From: Dryocola sp032000125
Lineage (GTDB): Bacteria; Pseudomonadota; Gammaproteobacteria; Enterobacterales; Enterobacteriaceae
NCBI GenBank assembly: GCA_032000125.1
Contig: DAMALH010000006.1
Location: 62,001 to 126,000 of the forward strand
Direction: 5' to 3'
DNA: 64,000 bases
A program made the position numbers and the translations under genes. Under the pieces are notes generated by a model that ran no database searches, was not told where the DNA came from, and saw only the letters and a program-made list of their open reading frames with translations. This document shows, one piece after another, positions 60,675-64,000 of the stretch (positions are counted from its first letter, which is position 1; every line of letters starts with the position of its first letter).

Positions 60675-61736
60675 TTACGCTTTATTCTGACGCCACCACT
60701 CGGCGAGCAACACGCCGGTTGCTACAGAAACGTTCAGGCTTTCAACGTTGCCGGTACCGTCGATAGCGATACTCATATCTGCGTTTTCAAAGGTAGCTTC
60801 CGTTACGCCTTCGCGTTCCTGCCCCAGCACCAGCACCATTTTTTTCGGCAGCTCGGCTTTAAACAGCGGCGTGCCTTTGTGGCTGGAAGTGGTCACAATG
60901 GCGTAACCTGCTTTGCGGAACTGCTCCAGCCCATCGGTAAAAGTATCACCGCTGATAGCCTGAACGTGCTCGGCACCGCCTTCTGCAGTCCGCACCGCAG
61001 CACCGGATTCCAGCAGCGAAGCATCCTGCACCAGCAGGCCCTTCACGCCGAAATGCGCGCAGCTACGCATAATACCGCCGAGGTTATGCGGGTTGCCGAT
61101 ATCTTCCAGCGCCAGAACGCAATCGTCCTCGCCTGCTTTCGACAGCCAGCTCTGCACGCTAATCCCGCTACGCTTTTTAATCAGGAAGCAAACGCCGCCG
61201 TGGTGCTCGGTACCGGATGCTTTAGCCAGCTCCGCATCGTCCACTACATGGTAGGCTTTGCGGTTAGCGGCCATCCAGCGCAGCGCTTCCTTGAAACGCG
61301 GCGTTACGCTCTGGATGAACCAGGCGCGTACGATACAGTCCGGCCGGCTCTGGAACAGGGCCTGGCAGGCATTTTCACCGTAAACACGGGTTTCTTCTGC
61401 ACGCTGACGACGGATAACTTCCGGATCGACAAAGCTCTTAGCGCTGCTGCCATCCTGGTCTGCCGCTGTCGATTCTTCAGCTCGCGGGGGACGGGAAACC
61501 GTACGCCATGGTGAATCACCGCGGTCTTCGCGATCGTCACTACGACCCCACTCGCGCCCGGCGCCAGGCTTATCATCGCGACGCGGGCGGCGTCCGCCCT
61601 CACCGCGTGACGGAGCTGCCGCACGCCCACCACCTTTACCGGTACGCGGGTTTTGACTGCGCTTTTCGCTGTCATCGTCACTGCGGACATACATCACTTT
61701 GACCTTGCCGCTTTTACTTTTAAATTCGTCGTTCAT
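60675..61736 (-). CDS. yfiF: YfiF, SPOUT-family RNA methyltransferase-like protein
   Basis: A 353-residue protein with a basic, low-complexity N-terminus (GKGGGRAAAPSRGEGGRRPRRDD), an L30e-like substrate domain (AEETRVYGENACQALFQSR) and a SpoU methyltransferase domain (CVLALEDIGNPHNLGGIMRSCAHFG; MVLVLGQEREGV; LNVSVATGVLLAEW). Its RNA substrate is not established. Start MNDEFKSKSGKVKVMY as in E. coli. Divergent from trxC. Confidence 0.92.
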   Translation of the reverse strand: MNDEFKSKSGKVKVMYVRSDDDSEKRSQNPRTGKGGGRAAAPSRGEGGRRPRRDDKPGAGREWGRSDDREDRGDSPWRTVSRPPRAEESTAADQDGSSAKSFVDPEVIRRQRAEETRVYGENACQALFQSRPDCIVRAWFIQSVTPRFKEALRWMAANRKAYHVVDDAELAKASGTEHHGGVCFLIKKRSGISVQSWLSKAGEDDCVLALEDIGNPHNLGGIMRSCAHFGVKGLLVQDASLLESGAAVRTAEGGAEHVQAISGDTFTDGLEQFRKAGYAIVTTSSHKGTPLFKAELPKKMVLVLGQEREGVTEATFENADMSIAIDGTGNVESLNVSVATGVLLAEWWRQNKA

Positions 61737-61947
61737 TATTCTCTCCACCTGGCTGAGCGCGTGGCGCGCAGATTACCCGATGTGGCACCGCTTAGCCATT
61801 AACTTTGGTCAAAAGCTAACAACTATTGTAATCATCGAATAAATCGCTTTGTTGACACCTGTTTAATCGCCGATAATCTTTAACATATTAGAAACATTAT
61901 CGGTTATTCACGCCGATCCCCTGACAACACACCCTTAGAGGTTAGTT

Positions 61948-62367
61948 ATGAATACCGTTTGTGCCGCCTGTCAGGCTATTAATCGCATTCCTGACGACCG
62001 TATTGACGACGTTGCAAAATGTGGACGCTGTGGCCACGAACTCTTTGATGGCGAAGTCATTAACGCAACCAGCGCAACGCTCGATCGGCTGCTAAAAGAC
62101 GATCTGCCGGTCGTCGTTGATTTCTGGGCTCCCTGGTGCGGCCCGTGCGTTAACTTCGCCCCTATTTTTGAAGACGTAGCCGAAGAGCGTAGCGGCAAAG
62201 TTCGCTTCGTTAAGGTTAATACCGAGGCAGAGCCAGAGCTGAGCGCGCGCTTCCGTATCCGCAGCATTCCTACCATTATGATCTTTAAGCAAGGCGAGAT
62301 GGTGGATATGTTAAACGGCGCCATGCCAAAAGCGCCGTTCGACGGCTGGCTGAACGAAAATATCTGA
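61948..62367 (+). CDS. trxC: TrxC, thioredoxin 2
   Basis: A 139-residue thioredoxin with an N-terminal zinc-binding region of four cysteines (CAACQ, CGRCGHE) and the redox site WAPWCGPCVNF. In E. coli it is induced by OxyR and reduces ribonucleotide reductase and other targets; I could not place an OxyR site with confidence here. Confidence 0.97.
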   Translation: MNTVCAACQAINRIPDDRIDDVAKCGRCGHELFDGEVINATSATLDRLLKDDLPVVVDFWAPWCGPCVNFAPIFEDVAEERSGKVRFVKVNTEAEPELSARFRIRSIPTIMIFKQGEMVDMLNGAMPKAPFDGWLNENI

Positions 62368-62444
62368 CCGGTAAAGCGGGGGCACGATTGTTGTGCTCCT
62401 GCCTTCTATCTACGTTAGAATAACGTTTTTACTTACGTATCCTG

Positions 62445-63146
62445 ATGACTGAAAACGCTGTTCTTCGTCTTCGCGCTGAACGACTGGCGCGCGCTACCCG
62501 CCCTTTTCTTGCCCGCGGTAACCGTATTCGCCGCTGCCAGCGCTGCCTTTTGCCGCTGAAGCTTTGCCTGTGCGATACGCTAAAACCGCAGCCCGCACGT
62601 AGCCGATTCTGCCTGGTCATGTTCGATACGGAGCCAATGAAGCCAAGCAATACCGGCCGCCTGATCGCCGATATTCTTCCCGATACCGCCGCTTTTCAAT
62701 GGTCGCGTACCGATCCCCCGCAGGCGCTGCTCGATCTGGTCGCCTGTCCCGACTATCAGCCAATGGTCGTTTTCCCTGCCTCCTACGCCGATAAAGACAG
62801 AAAGGTGCTGACAGCGCCGCCGCTTTCCGGCAAACCGCCGCTGTTTATTATGCTTGACGGAACCTGGACCGAAGCGCGCAAAATGTTCCGTAAAAGCCCC
62901 TGGCTTGATGCGTTACCCGTTATCTCGGTAGATCTAAGTATTTCATCGGCTTACCGGCTGCGTGTGGCCAGCGTGGACGGGCAATACTGCACTGCGGAAG
63001 TCGCTGCGGCGCTACTTGAGCAGGCCGGAGATAGCCAGGCCGCCCTTGGCCTAACGGATCATTTCACTTTATTCCGTGAGCGTTACCTGGCGGGTAAACC
63101 CCATCATCAGGCCAGCATCACAGCAGCGGAGCCAGAAAGCGTTTAA
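62445..63146 (+). CDS. tapT: TapT, tRNA-uridine aminocarboxypropyltransferase
   Basis: TapT (YfiP) makes acp3U47 in tRNAs from SAM. The 233-residue DTW-domain protein has an N-terminal four-Cys zinc site (CQRCLLPLKLCLC), the SNTGRLI motif and the DTW-family signature in FIMLDGTWTEARKM. It precedes patZ by 33 bp on the same strand, as in E. coli. Confidence 0.93.
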   Translation: MTENAVLRLRAERLARATRPFLARGNRIRRCQRCLLPLKLCLCDTLKPQPARSRFCLVMFDTEPMKPSNTGRLIADILPDTAAFQWSRTDPPQALLDLVACPDYQPMVVFPASYADKDRKVLTAPPLSGKPPLFIMLDGTWTEARKMFRKSPWLDALPVISVDLSISSAYRLRVASVDGQYCTAEVAAALLEQAGDSQAALGLTDHFTLFRERYLAGKPHHQASITAAEPESV

Positions 63147-63179
63147 ACTCACGTAGATATATCTCAGGGGAGAGAAAAA

Positions 63180-64000
63180 TGAGTCAACGTGGGCTGGAGG
63201 CGCTGCTGCGCCCTAAATCGATCGCCGTTATTGGGGCTTCAGCGAAAACCGATCGCGCCGGTTTTTTGATGATGCGCAATCTGCTGGCCGGGGGGTTTAA
63301 TGGCCCCGTAATGCCGGTGACTCCCGTTTATCAGGCCGTTTGCGGCGTCCTTGCCTGGCCTGATATTCCCAGCCTGCCTTTCCCACCCGATCTTGCGGTG
63401 ATCTGTACGCATTCAAAACGCAACCTTGAGTTATTGCAGGCCCTCGGCGAAAAGGGCTGTAAGGCGTGTATTATTCTCTCCGCTTCGCCGGAACAACTGC
63501 CTGAACTGTTGGCCTGTGCGAACCGCTGGCAGATAAGATTACTTGGTCCAAACAGCCTCGGCCTACTTGCCCCATGGCAGGGTCTGAATGCCAGTTTTTC
63601 TCCGGTCCCCATTCTGAAAGGCAAACTGGCGTTTATTTCACAATCCGCCGCCGTTTCTAATACCATTCTTGACTGGGCGCAGCAGCGCGAAATGGGCTTT
63701 TCCTGGTTTATCGCGCTCGGCGACAGTCTGGATATCGACGTCGATGAACTGCTCGACTACCTGGCGCGAGATAGCAAAACCAGCGCGATACTGCTTTACC
63801 TCGAACACCTCAGCGATGCGCGTCGTTTTGTTTCAGCTGCGCGAAGCGCTTCACGTAATAAACCCGTTCTGGTGATTAAAAGCGGCCGCAGCGCCAAAGC
63901 TCAGGCGCTGCTAAAAACGCATCCCGGTCTTGATTCAGCATGGGACGCGGCGATTCAACGTGCCGGCCTGCTGCGCGTGCAGGATACGCAGGAACTGTTT
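63180..64000 (+). CDS. patZ: PatZ (YfiQ/Pka), protein lysine acetyltransferase (partial)
   Basis: The 5' 273 codons of patZ run off the right edge. The product begins MSQRGLEALLRPKSIAVIGAS and shows an ADP-forming acyl-CoA synthetase-like CoA-binding domain (NLLAGGFNGPVMPV; LGPNSLGLLAPWQGLNASFSP; SQSAAVSNTILDWAQ). The C-terminal GNAT domain that acetylates acetyl-CoA synthetase is outside the window. GGAGAG precedes the start. Confidence 0.95.

Noticed and set aside
61749..61947. OxyR site upstream of trxC
   Set aside because: The region has AT-rich repeats (GATAAT, ATTATCGGTTATTC) but none clearly matches the spaced ATAG/CTAT pattern.
2708..64000. CRISPR arrays, tRNA or rRNA genes, IS elements
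   Set aside because: No regularly spaced repeats, cloverleaf sequences or transposase genes were seen.

Overview
The window is chromosomal DNA of a gamma-proteobacterium of the family Enterobacteriaceae. Protein lengths and gene order follow the E. coli K-12 hscA-iscR / suhB / glyA-hmp-glnB / glrKR-purL / rpoE-rse / srmB-ung-patZ segment closely. It is not E. coli: a nickel/cobalt transporter pair lies between suhB and csiE, and a large insertion separates yfhH from yfhL. An Enterobacter/Kosakonia/Cronobacter-like genus fits best; this is inferred from gene content and moderately high GC only.

Layout: 1-5083 holds the iron-sulfur cluster operon on the minus strand (iscR-iscS-iscU-iscA-hscB-hscA; hscA is cut by the window edge and holds a 10-N gap). 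5083-11160 holds trmJ, suhB, a NicO/DUF1007 metal transport pair, csiE and hcaT. 11159-18440 holds glyA/hmp, glnB, the glrR-qseG-glrK two-component operon and the sRNA gene glmY with its sigma54 promoter. 18441-26322 holds purL, mltF, tadA, pgpC (yfhB) and the MurR/RpiR-family regulator yfhH.

26323-44998 is an accessory island. Its left part (26.5-28.1 kb) is AT-rich and carries a hexapeptide acetyltransferase and a family 17 glycosyltransferase, bounded by a second, decayed copy of the yfhH 3' end. Its right part (28.7-45.0 kb) is an R-type tailocin (contractile phage-tail bacteriocin, carotovoricin-like). It has a self-cleaving S24 repressor, a lambda N-type antiterminator with a lambda-type nut site, a holin/SAR-lysozyme/Rz-Rz1 lysis cassette, sheath, tube, frameshifted chaperone, tape measure, baseplate, and a tail-fibre cassette with a Gin/Hin-type invertase that can swap the fibre C-terminus. 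No capsid, portal, terminase, integrase or replication gene is present.

The tailocin control circuit reads as follows. The repressor probably binds 13-bp dyads around its own start and around the operon promoter. SOS-driven autocleavage would free the promoter; boxA/boxB in the leader and the N homologue would then make RNA polymerase read through about 14 kb of lysis and tail genes. The invertase decides which fibre, and so which targets, are used.

45245-64000 returns to the backbone: yfhL, acpS-pdxJ-recO-era-rnc-lepB-lepA, rseC-rseB-rseA-rpoE, nadB, trmN6, srmB, grcA, ung, yfiF, trxC, tapT and the start of patZ.
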